Positions 17,743 to 26,724 of a stretch of DNA of 64,000 nt are shown in pieces. This DNA is from Nostoc linckia NIES-25 (lineage in GTDB: Bacteria > Cyanobacteriota > Cyanobacteriia > Cyanobacteriales > Nostocaceae), in the NCBI RefSeq assembly GCF_002368035.1, contig NZ_AP018222.1, positions 2,134,471-2,198,470 of the forward strand, written 5' to 3'. A program made the position numbers and the translations under genes. Numbering within the stretch: the stretch's first letter is position 1; the number at the start of each line of letters is the position of its first letter. Below the pieces are notes generated by a model. It searched no databases, was not told the origin of the DNA, and saw only the letters and a list, made by a program, of their open reading frames with translations.

Positions 17743-18759
17743 ATGTCAATATCTATAGCTTTTATAATTTGTACTGAACCAGGGCGTTTAGAAGGTCAAT
17801 CTCTACTTCTAGCAGAGAGTATTCGTAAGTTCTGCGGTAAATTGAAAGATACGCCTATATACAGTTTTCATCCCAGAATAGGGGAACCTATATCTATCAA
17901 AACTAGGAAAGAATTTGAGGTTTTGGAAGTGATTCATCAACAACTTCCAATAAATACAAAGTTCTCTGATTATTATTTAGCTAATAAGCCTTTGGTTTGC
18001 GCTTATGCAGAACAGATAATAGATGCAGAGATTTTAGTTTTTCTAGATAGCGACAAATGCTTTTTTGCTACACCCGAAGAATTTTTACTTCCACTAGATT
18101 GTAACGTTCGCGTGCGTCCTGAATATGGTAAAGGTATTGGATCTACTGGAAGTCAAGATTTTCAAGATGAGTATTGGAAGAAACTATACAACATACTTGA
18201 TGTGAAACACGAAATTTTTGTCAATACACCAATTGGGAATAGCAAGATTAGAGGATATTGGAATTCTGGATTAATAGCTGTTAGAAGAAATGCTGGTATC
18301 TTTCAAGCTTGGAAAGATAATTTTGAGAAAGTAATGTACCTAAAGATTGCACCGCCTCAAGGAAATTATTTTGTTGAGCAATCAGTATTGTCTGCTACTT
18401 TAGCTTCTATGGAAGAAAATATATCTCATTTTTCTCATTTTTATAGTTACCCATTGCCATTACACAACCGTTTATCTAAAGAATTCAAAATTAATAGTAT
18501 TGAGCAAATAGTTTCAATTCATTATTTTAATATGTTTTTTTATACAGATTGGCAGAAACAGTTAGGAAGGATAAACATTTTTGATGAGTTTTCAGAAAAA
18601 TTCCAATGGTTATCTGAAGGAATTAGCAGACATAATATGGGAGACAAATCAGCTTTTCATAGACATATGTTAAATATTAGAAAAGTTGAATCTAAACTAC
18701 ATAAATTTAACTTGAATATAAAATTAAGTCATTGGTTAGAAACTAATTTAAAATTTTAA
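17743..18759 (+). CDS. Putative glycosyltransferase (GT-A-like, unassigned)
   Basis: A 338-residue soluble protein preceded by a good ribosome site (AAGGA). VFLDSDKCFF resembles the DxD-bearing strand of GT-A transferases, and RGYWNSGLIAVRR...FQAWKDNF resembles the second conserved block of GT8-like enzymes. The family could not be named with confidence. Its place inside the cluster, between the polymerase and a GT2 gene, supports a sugar-transfer role. Markedly A/T-rich compared with the FrhB/pyruvyltransferase pair. Confidence 0.7.
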   Translation: MSISIAFIICTEPGRLEGQSLLLAESIRKFCGKLKDTPIYSFHPRIGEPISIKTRKEFEVLEVIHQQLPINTKFSDYYLANKPLVCAYAEQIIDAEILVFLDSDKCFFATPEEFLLPLDCNVRVRPEYGKGIGSTGSQDFQDEYWKKLYNILDVKHEIFVNTPIGNSKIRGYWNSGLIAVRRNAGIFQAWKDNFEKVMYLKIAPPQGNYFVEQSVLSATLASMEENISHFSHFYSYPLPLHNRLSKEFKINSIEQIVSIHYFNMFFYTDWQKQLGRINIFDEFSEKFQWLSEGISRHNMGDKSAFHRHMLNIRKVESKLHKFNLNIKLSHWLETNLKF

Positions 18760-18837
18760 ATTATTTTAAATATTGAGCGCAAGCTGATGATTGTAGACAC
18801 AATTCAAGTCAGAACTAACCATAGAAGTTAGAAAGTT

Positions 18838-19725
18838 ATGAACCAGATAAAATTGGCAGTCATTATGACCTGTTATAACAGGCGCGATACAACTCTTACT
18901 TGTCTGCGTGCGTTATATCAGCAAACAGAGGCTTTTGATGTTTATTTAACTGATGATGACAGTTCTGACGGTACTTCAGAAGCGATCGAGACTAACTATC
19001 CACAAGTTCACCTTCTTAAAGGTAATGGGAATTTGTACTGGGTGGGAGGAATGAGGTTAGCCTTCGCTGAAGCTATGCAAAAGGGTTATGAATATTATCT
19101 TTGGTTAAATGACGATACTTTGATTGAATCAGACGTTATTGAGCGTTTATTAGCTATCCATCGAGACTTGTCTGAGCGCGATCGCTCCAATTCCATTGTA
19201 GTTGGTTCAACCAAAGATCCGCAGACAGGAAAACCAACTTATGGTGGTTCAGTAAAATCTAAGCGTTGGTATTCTAATAAGTTTGAGTTCTTAGAACCTT
19301 CTGGAGTTCTCCAAGAATGTGACACTATGTACGGCAATTGTGTGTTGATTCCTGACTCGGTTGCTAGGAAAGTAGGAAACTTAGATGCTGCCTTTATTCA
19401 CTCACTAGGAGATTTAGATTATGGCTTGAGAGCGCGTAAACTAGGCTGCTCTATATGGGTTGCACCTGGATATGTCGGTATCTGTAGCAAAAACTCAATA
19501 CGTAACAGTTGGGCAGATAGCGATTTACCTTTATCAGAACGCTTAAAAAAGGTAGTTCAAATCAAAGGATTTCCTCTCAAACCTTGGACTATTTTTTGTC
19601 GGCGGCATTCTGGTTTATTCTGGTTTATTTATTGGTTTTTACCTTATATAAGAGCAATCATCGGATATAGGGATTTAGCAACTTCTCCCACGTTTACTGA
19701 GGAAATTCCAGAAGGTCGATTGTAG
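18838..19725 (+). CDS. Glycosyltransferase family 2
   Basis: A 295-residue GT2 enzyme. The N-terminal nucleotide site is VIMTCYNRRDTTLTCLRAL; VYLTDDDSSDGTSEAI gives the first Asp; YYLWLNDDTLIESD gives the NDD (DxD-type) metal site; and GDLDYGLRARKLG provides the catalytic ED-like region. WbbL-like rhamnosyltransferases look similar, but the sugar cannot be fixed. Hydrophobic segment near 250-272. Part of the exopolysaccharide gene run. Confidence 0.9.
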   Translation: MNQIKLAVIMTCYNRRDTTLTCLRALYQQTEAFDVYLTDDDSSDGTSEAIETNYPQVHLLKGNGNLYWVGGMRLAFAEAMQKGYEYYLWLNDDTLIESDVIERLLAIHRDLSERDRSNSIVVGSTKDPQTGKPTYGGSVKSKRWYSNKFEFLEPSGVLQECDTMYGNCVLIPDSVARKVGNLDAAFIHSLGDLDYGLRARKLGCSIWVAPGYVGICSKNSIRNSWADSDLPLSERLKKVVQIKGFPLKPWTIFCRRHSGLFWFIYWFLPYIRAIIGYRDLATSPTFTEEIPEGRL

Positions 19726-19765
19726 GCTGAATCCTGTTTTCAACCAATAAAGCTAAAGGATAATA

Positions 19766-20650
19766 ATGACAAGAGTCAAAAGATTTGTAAAATCTCTTCT
19801 AAAGATAGCAGTATATCGTCTATTTAATAGTGTCAAATTTGTCAATGAACGACAAGTTGAGCAGTTGATTTTGATGAATCAATACAGATATCTAGCAGTT
19901 ACAAATACATTACCTAAATTTCAAGATGTTGGTTTCCACAACTATTCGCAAACAGACGAAGACGGTTTTTTATTATATATATTTTCATTAATAGGTACAA
20001 CAAATAAAAAAGTTATAGAAATTTGTTGTGGTGATGGAATCGAGTGCAATGCAGCTAATCTTATCATCAATCATGGCTGGGAAGGAATATTAGTTGATGG
20101 AGATATAGAACAACTAAAAATTGGTAAGAAAATATATAGCTTCTTAAAAACTACGAGTAACAACCCACCTCAGTTAGTTCATGCATGGGTAACATCTGAG
20201 AATATCAATGAATTAATATTGAATCATGGATTTAATGGCGAAATTGATTTATTATCGCTTGATTTAGACGGAATAGACTATTGGCTCTGGAAATCTATTA
20301 ATTGTATTAAACCGCGAGTAGTCGTCCTTGAATATAACACTTATTGGGGAGCAGAAAAGTCTGTGAGTGTCCCTTACGATCCAAAGTTTAGGGCTAAAAT
20401 TATTAACGGCGCATACTATTGTGGAGCATCATTAAGAGCATTTGTAAATCTAGGTAAAAAATTAGGTTATAGATTGGTTGGCTGCAATACAAAAAAATTC
20501 AATGCTTTTTTCATCAGTGACGATGTGGCTACAGATATTCTGCCAGAAGTGACTGTGGATAGCTGTCTGCCATCATTTGATAGTTTTTCAAAATCTCATA
20601 ACGAATATAATTTTCCATCTATAGCTCAATTACCGTGGGAAGAAGTTTAA
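19766..20650 (+). CDS. FkbM-like SAM-dependent methyltransferase (probable)
   Basis: A 294-residue protein with AAAGGA upstream of ATG. VIEICCGDGIECNAANLIINHGW has the shape of the class I SAM-binding loop, and GILVDGDIEQL supplies the acidic end of the second strand. EIDLLSLDLDGIDYWLWKSI and PRVVVLEYN fit the FkbM/Methyltransf_21 pattern. It probably methylates a sugar of the repeat unit. The first 35 residues are basic and amphipathic. It is A/T-rich like its two downstream-cluster neighbours. Confidence 0.65.
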   Translation: MTRVKRFVKSLLKIAVYRLFNSVKFVNERQVEQLILMNQYRYLAVTNTLPKFQDVGFHNYSQTDEDGFLLYIFSLIGTTNKKVIEICCGDGIECNAANLIINHGWEGILVDGDIEQLKIGKKIYSFLKTTSNNPPQLVHAWVTSENINELILNHGFNGEIDLLSLDLDGIDYWLWKSINCIKPRVVVLEYNTYWGAEKSVSVPYDPKFRAKIINGAYYCGASLRAFVNLGKKLGYRLVGCNTKKFNAFFISDDVATDILPEVTVDSCLPSFDSFSKSHNEYNFPSIAQLPWEEV

Positions 20651-20684
20651 CTCTGAAGTTAAAAACATCAAAGATATATATTTT

Positions 20685-21851
20685 ATGGCTAAACGCTTGC
20701 TAATTGTTTCTACTCTTGATTCTAAACAACCATTCGGTGCATTTACAAGACCTTACTACTTGGGAAAATATCTCGTACAATATTTTGAAGTTTGCCATCT
20801 AGGATTAGATTGTTCGACAGTTGATTATGCACCCGCTATATCTGTATATTCCAGAAGTTTGACTTCATATGTTAAAGCATTACAACAGTGCATAGATGAA
20901 TTTTGTCCAGATATTGTATATGCCCAAGAAACACTGCCTGGATTGGCTGCTTTAATATCACTAACAGTCAGAAGACAAAAGAAATACTCTCTTATATTAG
21001 ACCTACACACTTTTTCTGCTTTTGAATATTGGAGTCGCTTGTCATTCGTTGCTAATCCTTTCAAAGAATTTGTGCAATTTATTAAAACATACATTGCTCA
21101 GGGATTACTTATATTTTCCGGTAATCCAATTATTGCAGCTGGTGATTCAATTCCTAAACTTATTTCACAGTGGTATCGACATCAACCAAACCAGATTTAT
21201 AGCGTAGGTAATGGAGTAACTGAGGATTTATTGCACGATACCGAACACTCCAATCATGAAACAGATCCATATCAAGATTTACGACCAGCAAAAATAGTGG
21301 TTGTTGTTGCTCCTAAAACATTTCAATTTCCGAGTAACGATATGTCTGTGTCAATGACTATTGAAGTAGCTAAATACTTAGAATTTCATCAACAAAAAAT
21401 TCATTTTGTTGTTATTGGCCGTGATTCTAATAACATTGAGGAATTACTGCCATCGAACATGACTTTCATTGGTTTTTTGCCAGAGCGAAAAGATTTTGTG
21501 ACCCATATAAAATATGCAGACATAGGCCTTTTACCTTTTCCAAAGCAGGCTGTTGCTGGCGGAGCGCGTAATAAAGCATTAGATTATTTTGCCTGTAGAA
21601 AGTTAGTGATATCTACACCGGAAGGTTTGAGAGGTTTAGAAGAATTTCATCATCAAGAACATCTGTTGATTTCAGGATACTCTGCTCAAGAAATGGCTAA
21701 TACAGTGCTAGAGGCAGCTTTGAATTTGAATAAATATTATCCTCTTGTAGAAGCGACACATAACTTAATTCGAGATAGATATTCCTGGAATGCAAGAGCG
21801 CAGAATGTTGCTGAGATTCTTACACAAACCGTAAAAAAGGAGTTGTTGTAA
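20685..21851 (+). CDS. Glycosyltransferase (GT4-like)
   Basis: A 388-residue GT-B enzyme. N-terminal half: LLIVSTLDSKQPFGAFTRPYYL and CPDIVYAQETLPGLAAL. C-terminal donor-binding half: KIVVVVAPKTFQFPSN, HFVVIGRDSN, MTFIGFLPERKDF, ADIGLLPFPKQAVAGGARNKALDYFACRKLVISTPEGLRGL. The usual EAMACG-type helix is replaced by NKALDYFACRK, as in several GT4 branches. It starts 34 bases after the methyltransferase-like gene. Acceptor and donor are unknown. Confidence 0.85.
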   Translation: MAKRLLIVSTLDSKQPFGAFTRPYYLGKYLVQYFEVCHLGLDCSTVDYAPAISVYSRSLTSYVKALQQCIDEFCPDIVYAQETLPGLAALISLTVRRQKKYSLILDLHTFSAFEYWSRLSFVANPFKEFVQFIKTYIAQGLLIFSGNPIIAAGDSIPKLISQWYRHQPNQIYSVGNGVTEDLLHDTEHSNHETDPYQDLRPAKIVVVVAPKTFQFPSNDMSVSMTIEVAKYLEFHQQKIHFVVIGRDSNNIEELLPSNMTFIGFLPERKDFVTHIKYADIGLLPFPKQAVAGGARNKALDYFACRKLVISTPEGLRGLEEFHHQEHLLISGYSAQEMANTVLEAALNLNKYYPLVEATHNLIRDRYSWNARAQNVAEILTQTVKKELL

Positions 21852-21895
21852 AGTCTGGTTATAACGATTGATAACACTTATCAATGGGTCGCACA

Positions 21896-21937
21896 GAGGA
21901 GTCCCCAACCATATTCTTTATTGGTTGGGGACTCCTC
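21896..21937. repeat. 16-base-stem hairpin (possible terminator)
   Basis: Perfect arms gaggagtccccaacca (21896-21911) and tggttggggactcctc (21922-21937) with a 10-base loop. It lies about 45 bases after the glycosyltransferase stop and could end transcription, but no T-run follows. The GAGTCCCCAACC core is a dispersed cyanobacterial repeat type. Confidence 0.7.
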
Positions 21938-21956
21938 GCCGTTCTGGGACTCTTTA

Positions 21957-22144
21957 GAGGATGTCTGAGAAGTATTAAATATTTAGCTCGATCCCCCCTA
22001 GTACGTGTTTTCAAAGTCTTAGATCCCCCCAACCCCCCGATAAATTGGGGGGCAAAGAGTCTCTTAAAGTCCCCCAATTTATCGGGGGATTTAGGGGGAT
22101 CTACAAGTCTCGAATACAACACCAGAAAGTTTTCAAACATCCTC
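21957..22144. repeat. 188-base MITE-like element
   Basis: Imperfect terminal inverted repeats (gaggatgtctgagaa at the left, ttttcaaacatcctc at the right) enclose a large inner inverted repeat. Its arms run from 22021 (agatcccccc, then cccccgataaattgggg) to 22102 (cccccaatttatcggggg, then agggggatct). It has no coding capacity. The organisation is that of a non-autonomous transposable element or structured repeat. Confidence 0.7.
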
Positions 22145-22224
22145 TTACTGCGATCCGATCGCATGTATAAAAACCTGTCTTGCTTACACCCAATCCTTCC
22201 CTAAGGAATACACACAGAGTATTT

Positions 22225-23037
22225 ATGAACAGATCGCAATATAAATTTTTTGGCGTTCAGATAGATGCACTTTCTATTCCTGAACTCAACTCTTTGATTG
22301 CAGAGTCTCTTGAGCAAAATAAAAAGTGGATTATTGCTAATCACAATCTTCATAGCCTTTATATTTACCATCACAACCTCAGAATGCGAAGCTTTTACGC
22401 GAAGGCAGACTATGTACATATTGATGGTATGCCTCTAGTTTTATTTGGAAAACTCCTTGGCTTTCCCCTGAAACGAGAGCAAAGGGTTACCTATGCTGAC
22501 TGGATATGGCCTTTGATGGCTGAAGCTGCTCAGAAGAAGTGGCGTGTATTCTACTTAGGTTCAAAGCCAGGAATTGCAGAACAAGGGGCAAGAATTTTGC
22601 GGAAAAAGTTTGCCGGTTTACAGATTGCAACAGCCCACGGCTATATCGATATGCGAAAGATGAGCCAAGAAAATCTTGCTACTCTGGCAGCAATTAACGC
22701 TTTCCAACCGCACATATTGATGGTAGGAATGGGTATGCCACGACAGGAATACTGGATATTAGACAATCTGGAGGATATCCAGACTAACGTAATTTTGACT
22801 AGTGGAGCTTGCATAGATTATGTAGCCGGTGCTGTTCCTACGCCTCCTCGGTGGATGGGGAAGCTCGGCTTGGAATGGTCTTACCGCCTAGTAACTGAGC
22901 CAAGAAGACTTTGGAAACGTTATTTAGTAGAACCTTGGTTTGTAGCCAAACTATTACTACAGGAAATTCTGGCCTTGTATAATAGACACGTCCAAAATAT
23001 AGTCCAGGCACAAAAAAATGGTAGAAAGTTAAATTAG
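22225..23037 (+). CDS. WecG/TagA/CpsF family glycosyltransferase
   Basis: About 270 residues of the GT26 (WecG/TagA/CpsF) family. Motifs: NHNLHSLYIYH, ADYVHIDGMPLVLFGKLLG, RVTYADWIWPLM, RVFYLGSKPGIAEQGARIL, ILMVGMGMPRQEYWI and SGACIDYVAGAVPTPPRWM. These enzymes add N-acetylmannosaminuronate, N-acetylmannosamine or similar sugars early in the lipid-linked repeat unit. The start was set at the ATG at 22225 (Met of MNRSQYKFFG); the upstream extension to 22180 is not family-like. It is the last + strand gene of the cluster. Confidence 0.92.
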   Translation: MNRSQYKFFGVQIDALSIPELNSLIAESLEQNKKWIIANHNLHSLYIYHHNLRMRSFYAKADYVHIDGMPLVLFGKLLGFPLKREQRVTYADWIWPLMAEAAQKKWRVFYLGSKPGIAEQGARILRKKFAGLQIATAHGYIDMRKMSQENLATLAAINAFQPHILMVGMGMPRQEYWILDNLEDIQTNVILTSGACIDYVAGAVPTPPRWMGKLGLEWSYRLVTEPRRLWKRYLVEPWFVAKLLLQEILALYNRHVQNIVQAQKNGRKLN

Positions 23038-23106
23038 CAATCTACCAATACGGTAAAAAAATGTGCCTGCCTCAACGAATAATTTCACAACTCATTTAGG
23101 ATTGGT

Positions 23107-24627
23107 TTACGGCTGACGTTCGAGTGCACCAATATCTATAATTGCTATCCCATTGCCGTCTCCATCTTGCGGACGGGTAATACCAACCCCATCGATCTTT
23201 GGTGCTGCCGCACCATTATAACTACTAATTCCAGTATCAATAGCAAAGCTACCGTACTTGAGGGAGAAATTACCTTTAGCTGGATCTACAAATTGTGGGT
23301 CTTTTCCAACAATATTGCTTAATCCCGAACTAGTGTATTTAGAGGAATTGTACACAAGGTTATTATCATAGCTGATAGTTGTTTGAGATTTAGATATATT
23401 GTTGACTAACCCATCTTTGTTGGCATACATAATATTGTTGAATACCCTAACCTGTTTGGACAGAACTACTGAAATTTCTCCCCAGTTATAAGTCTCAGCT
23501 TTCTGTGCATTTTGATAGGCAGTATTGTTGATTACATCTACATTAGCACTGCTATATACTTGAATGCCAGCTCCGCCATTTTTGTAGATGATATTATTTG
23601 CAATTAATGTCTTTCCCCAGTAAGGTTGGTGAGTTGAATTAGCTTGAGTATTCAGAGAATCATCAATCATAATCCCATTACCTTCAGTAATTTTTCCACT
23701 GTAATAGTAAGGAACAAGACTTTGATTGTTGTGAGAAATATTTCCCCGAATAATCATTTTATAATCGCTGGTATTGTTGTCAGAATTCCAATTGTACAAC
23801 ATGGTAATTGTATTTGGGCCCAAAGGACTATACAAGCAATTATTAAAAACAACATTGTTCTCAATGGTTATGTAGTCAGCTTTGACTGTACCAATCGCTG
23901 CACTACCAAAATTAGAAATTTTGTTGTTGCGAATCACTATGTGGTGGGAATGCTGCCTAATTCCTGTTCCTGAAGAGGAGGGATAAATTGTAATACCTAC
24001 ACCACTTGTCAACGGATTATTCAAGTTATTTTTTTGCTGTAGTGCATATTGCAAAGTCACATTGCCGTTGTTTCCTACTAGTTCAAGACCCTCAATAATC
24101 ACGTAAGAGGAGCCAAGGACATTGATGGCGTAAGAATTTTGCGATTTAATGACCGGTTTGTGTCCGGGATAGGCTTTGAAAGTAATTGGAGCAGCCACTG
24201 TACCTTTTTTTTCCCAAATCACAAGAACTTCTTTAGAGGAATTTGTCCGCGTATAAGTACCATTCATCACGTATACTGTATCCCCTGGTGCTGATACCTT
24301 ATCTGCTGCTCGTTGCAACGTGCGAAACGGAGTACTTGTTGTCAAGCCATTATTGCTATCGTTTCCAGCACCAGAGACGTAGTACGTCTTGCTGGTAGTA
24401 GCTTGCGCTAATTTGCCAACGCCAATTCTAGAATTATGAATGCCTTGAACCGAGTTATAAATCCCTGTAGTACCGCTTATTAAGTCTGCGTTATTACTAA
24501 TCTTTTGTTCATAGTTAAATGCAGCCTGAACATTTGTTTTTAAAGCTAGTTTTTGTACATTATCAAAACCAATTAATACACAGGGTAAAACAAGAGATAA
24601 GCTTGAAACAAGACTTTTCACTAACAT
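23107..24627 (-). CDS. Secreted right-handed beta-helix (DUF1565-type) protein
   Basis: A 506-residue protein with an N-terminal hydrophobic signal-like segment (SLVSSLSLVLPCVLIGF). After a low-complexity linker comes TYYVSGAGNDSNNGLTTSTPFRTLQRAADK, the DUF1565-like opening of many parallel beta-helix proteins. PbH1-like turns follow (IIEGLEL, IVIRNNKISNFG, ITIENNVVFNN, ANNIIYKNGGAGIQVY, VINNTAYQN). The end resembles polysaccharide-lyase-like proteins (DPAKGNFSL...IDIGALERQP). It faces the cluster tail to tail and may bind or cleave the exported glycan; catalytic residues were not identified. Confidence 0.8.
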   Translation of the reverse strand: MLVKSLVSSLSLVLPCVLIGFDNVQKLALKTNVQAAFNYEQKISNNADLISGTTGIYNSVQGIHNSRIGVGKLAQATTSKTYYVSGAGNDSNNGLTTSTPFRTLQRAADKVSAPGDTVYVMNGTYTRTNSSKEVLVIWEKKGTVAAPITFKAYPGHKPVIKSQNSYAINVLGSSYVIIEGLELVGNNGNVTLQYALQQKNNLNNPLTSGVGITIYPSSSGTGIRQHSHHIVIRNNKISNFGSAAIGTVKADYITIENNVVFNNCLYSPLGPNTITMLYNWNSDNNTSDYKMIIRGNISHNNQSLVPYYYSGKITEGNGIMIDDSLNTQANSTHQPYWGKTLIANNIIYKNGGAGIQVYSSANVDVINNTAYQNAQKAETYNWGEISVVLSKQVRVFNNIMYANKDGLVNNISKSQTTISYDNNLVYNSSKYTSSGLSNIVGKDPQFVDPAKGNFSLKYGSFAIDTGISSYNGAAAPKIDGVGITRPQDGDGNGIAIIDIGALERQP

Positions 24628-25065
24628 AGAAACACACTTTTGTTAACATTGCCATTCAAAGTTACTTTGAAGAAATAAGTGTGCCAACTGTGATTATACT
24701 AAACAGCCGTGTATGCAAAAATAACAATCGATAATAACTGTATGTATTATTCAATACTACTAATTTTATGTGTTTATACTTTAGACCTATTGGAAAATTA
24801 TTTTATGCTAGGAGAAACAGTTTCGATCTGAATTTAATCAATCAACGCCATACGAACAAACAAAGCGACTGTCCAATCGAGAATTTAAACGTCTGATTGG
24901 GTTACAACGCAAGGCAAACGCATCTAAATGCCGACGAGCCTGTACTAACTTGAAAAAGAATCGCCACAGATAGATTGACAAAATCCAGATATAGAAGGCG
25001 TTTCTAATCTCAAATCTGAAATGGTATAATCTTTCTCTGGCAACCGAGGAAAGAGAAGATAGCCA
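24628..25065. other. Intergenic region with a short decayed frame
   Basis: 438 bases between two divergently oriented genes. Both promoters should lie here. Besides the possible transposase remnant at 24812-24973 nothing is recognised. CAACCGAGGAAAGAGAAGA ends about ten bases before the ATG at 25066 and provides its ribosome site. Confidence 0.5.
24812..24973 (+). pseudogene. Possible IS-transposase N-terminal remnant
   Basis: A 53-codon frame runs between TAG (24809-24811) and TAG (24971-24973) with no ATG. Its basic helical text, LSNREFKRLIGLQRK, resembles the start of IS5-like cyanobacterial transposases from memory, then degenerates into KCRRACTNLKKNRHR. No inverted repeats or downstream transposase body are seen. 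Weak call. Confidence 0.25.
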
Positions 25066-25920
25066 ATGCCTAACCTCAACCTCATTTCAGAATATAAAAG
25101 CTTTGGTGGCAAACTCGGCTTTTACAGCCATTGGTCGTCAACCTGTAACGGTGAAATGCGCTTTGCCATTTATCAACCACCACAAGCAACTCAACAACCT
25201 GTGCCAATTCTTTATTTTCTCTCTGGTTTGACTTGCACTGAAGAGAATTTTATGGTTAAGGCGGGTGGGGTGCAGCGGTTTGCAGCTCAGTACGGTTTGA
25301 TATTGGTTGCACCAGACACTAGTCCACGTAATACAGGTATTCCAGGTGAGGATGATGACTGGGATTTTGGTAGTGGTGCGGGGTTTTATGTTGATGCTAC
25401 AGAAGAACCGTGGCGTCAATATTACCAAATGTATAGTTATGTCGTCCAGGAATTACCCGCTTTAATTACCGCAAAGTTCCCCGCCCAATCGGATAAACAA
25501 GGTATTTTCGGTCATTCAATGGGGGGACATGGGGCGTTAGTCTGTGCAATGAGAAATCCACAACTCTACAAATCAGTATCAGCTTTTGCACCTATTACTG
25601 CACCTATGCGTTGTCCTTGGGGTCAAAAAAGTTTCAGTAATTATCTTGGCAGCGATCGCCAAAGCTGGAATGCTTATGATGCTAGCGAATTAGTCAAAAA
25701 AGTAGGATATCACAGTTCGATCCTCATTGACCAAGGAACTGCCGATAAATTTTTAGCCGAACAATTAATGCCAGAAGTGTTTCAGCAAGCTTGTGCGGAT
25801 GTTAACCAACCGCTACAGTTACGTTACCAAGAAGGCTACGACCACAGTTATTATTTCATTTCCACTTTTATTGAAGATCATATCCGTCATCATGCGATCG
25901 CTTTAGGATTAATTCGCTGA
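25066..25920 (+). CDS. fghA: S-formylglutathione hydrolase
   Basis: A 284-residue esterase-D family enzyme that hydrolyses S-formylglutathione to formate and glutathione, the second step of glutathione-dependent formaldehyde detoxification. Family marks: LISEYKSFGGKLGFYSHWS, FLSGLTCTEENF, APDTSPRN, nucleophile Ser151 in GHSMGGHGAL, acid in DQGTADKFL, and catalytic His in GYDHSYYF. Length and motifs are complete. Its pathway partner, the class III alcohol dehydrogenase, lies 16 kb away at 41961 and not in the same transcription unit. Confidence 0.95.
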   Translation: MPNLNLISEYKSFGGKLGFYSHWSSTCNGEMRFAIYQPPQATQQPVPILYFLSGLTCTEENFMVKAGGVQRFAAQYGLILVAPDTSPRNTGIPGEDDDWDFGSGAGFYVDATEEPWRQYYQMYSYVVQELPALITAKFPAQSDKQGIFGHSMGGHGALVCAMRNPQLYKSVSAFAPITAPMRCPWGQKSFSNYLGSDRQSWNAYDASELVKKVGYHSSILIDQGTADKFLAEQLMPEVFQQACADVNQPLQLRYQEGYDHSYYFISTFIEDHIRHHAIALGLIR

Positions 25921-26724
25921 CTGTAACCACCATCAGCTATCGATGAAATCATCACCTTTTTTGGCTTTCGGGCAGCCAAAAGGTAATAGGTAATAGCAAA
26001 AATAATCTTACAGAAAATTTTAACTAGGGAAAAAATTAAATACAGCAGATTGGTACTTTGTGAGGTACAGATCTTTGTAGGGGCACAATATATTGTGCCC
26101 CTACCCACGTACTTCATTTACCTGAAATACGCTGTATTTGAAACGAGGTCGCTTGCTGCGATTTTTTAATGCGTATTTTTTTATTTATCTTCTAATTTTA
26201 ATTATAGGGATTCCCCTATTGCCTTCTTATTTCAAGAGCTATAAATTGATAATTACAAATTACTAATCAAAAATTACGAATTATTACAGTAGTTTTCAAT
26301 AAACTTCTATCATCAAGCAATTATTAGTCAAAACTCAATTACATACAACAAATATAAATATTTTTATTTTTATAAAAATAAGAGATAAATATTTACAACA
26401 AAACAAATAAATTCAAATAATGTCAATGAATTTGATATAAAAAAGTATCCAAATCTGCCCAAAAGCAGAGATAATCTTTAAAAGACAAAAACAATAAAAA
26501 CCATTTATTTGGATAAGGTTTGATGTCTATAAGCTCCAACTTCAGGGGAGAATTCAACAACTGAAGACTCCGGCGTCATAAACCTGAAGCGGAAATTAAA
26601 TAAATTGGGCATTGGGCATGGGGCATTGGGCGTTGGGTTAGGAAAACTCTTCCCCAGTCGCCATTCCCTACTCCCTACTCCCCAGTCCCTAGAGAAAAAG
26701 TTAAAACAGAGGGTGTAGATTAGT
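25921..26724. other. Intergenic region, A/T-rich, with one nested repeat
   Basis: 804 bases without a credible gene. The repeat element 26038-26139 lies in the first half. About 26150-26520 is strongly A/T-rich. From about 26605 there is a (GGGCATT)-like tract (gggcattgggcatggggcat) and a CCCTACTCCCTACTCCCC-like tract, both simple-repeat types common in these genomes. The promoter of the phosphorylase gene should be close to its start. Confidence 0.5.
26038..26139. repeat. MITE-like element carrying a GTAGGGGC palindrome
   Basis: Ends aaatacagc (26038-26046) and gctgtattt (26131-26139) form perfect 9-base inverted repeats. Inside is a perfect 28-base palindrome (26077-26104) with arms gtaggggcacaata / tattgtgcccctac. 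The outer ends resemble the TACAGCAG...CGCTGTA elements at 39287-39396 and 49618-49758. Confidence 0.7.

Larger units (their letters stand above)
21852..22224. other. Intergenic region built of repeats
   Basis: 373 bases between a glycosyltransferase and the WecG/TagA gene. It consists of a 16-base-stem hairpin (21896-21937) and a 188-base MITE-like element (21957-22144), followed by about 80 bases that probably hold the expression signals of the next gene. Short overlapping frames on both strands here come from the repeats and are not genes. Confidence 0.7.

Noticed and set aside
21859..22204. Two overlapping frames of about 100 residues on opposite strands
   Set aside because: They consist of the hairpin and MITE-like repeat sequences; their translations (NPPINWGAKS and similar) are typical repeat artefacts.
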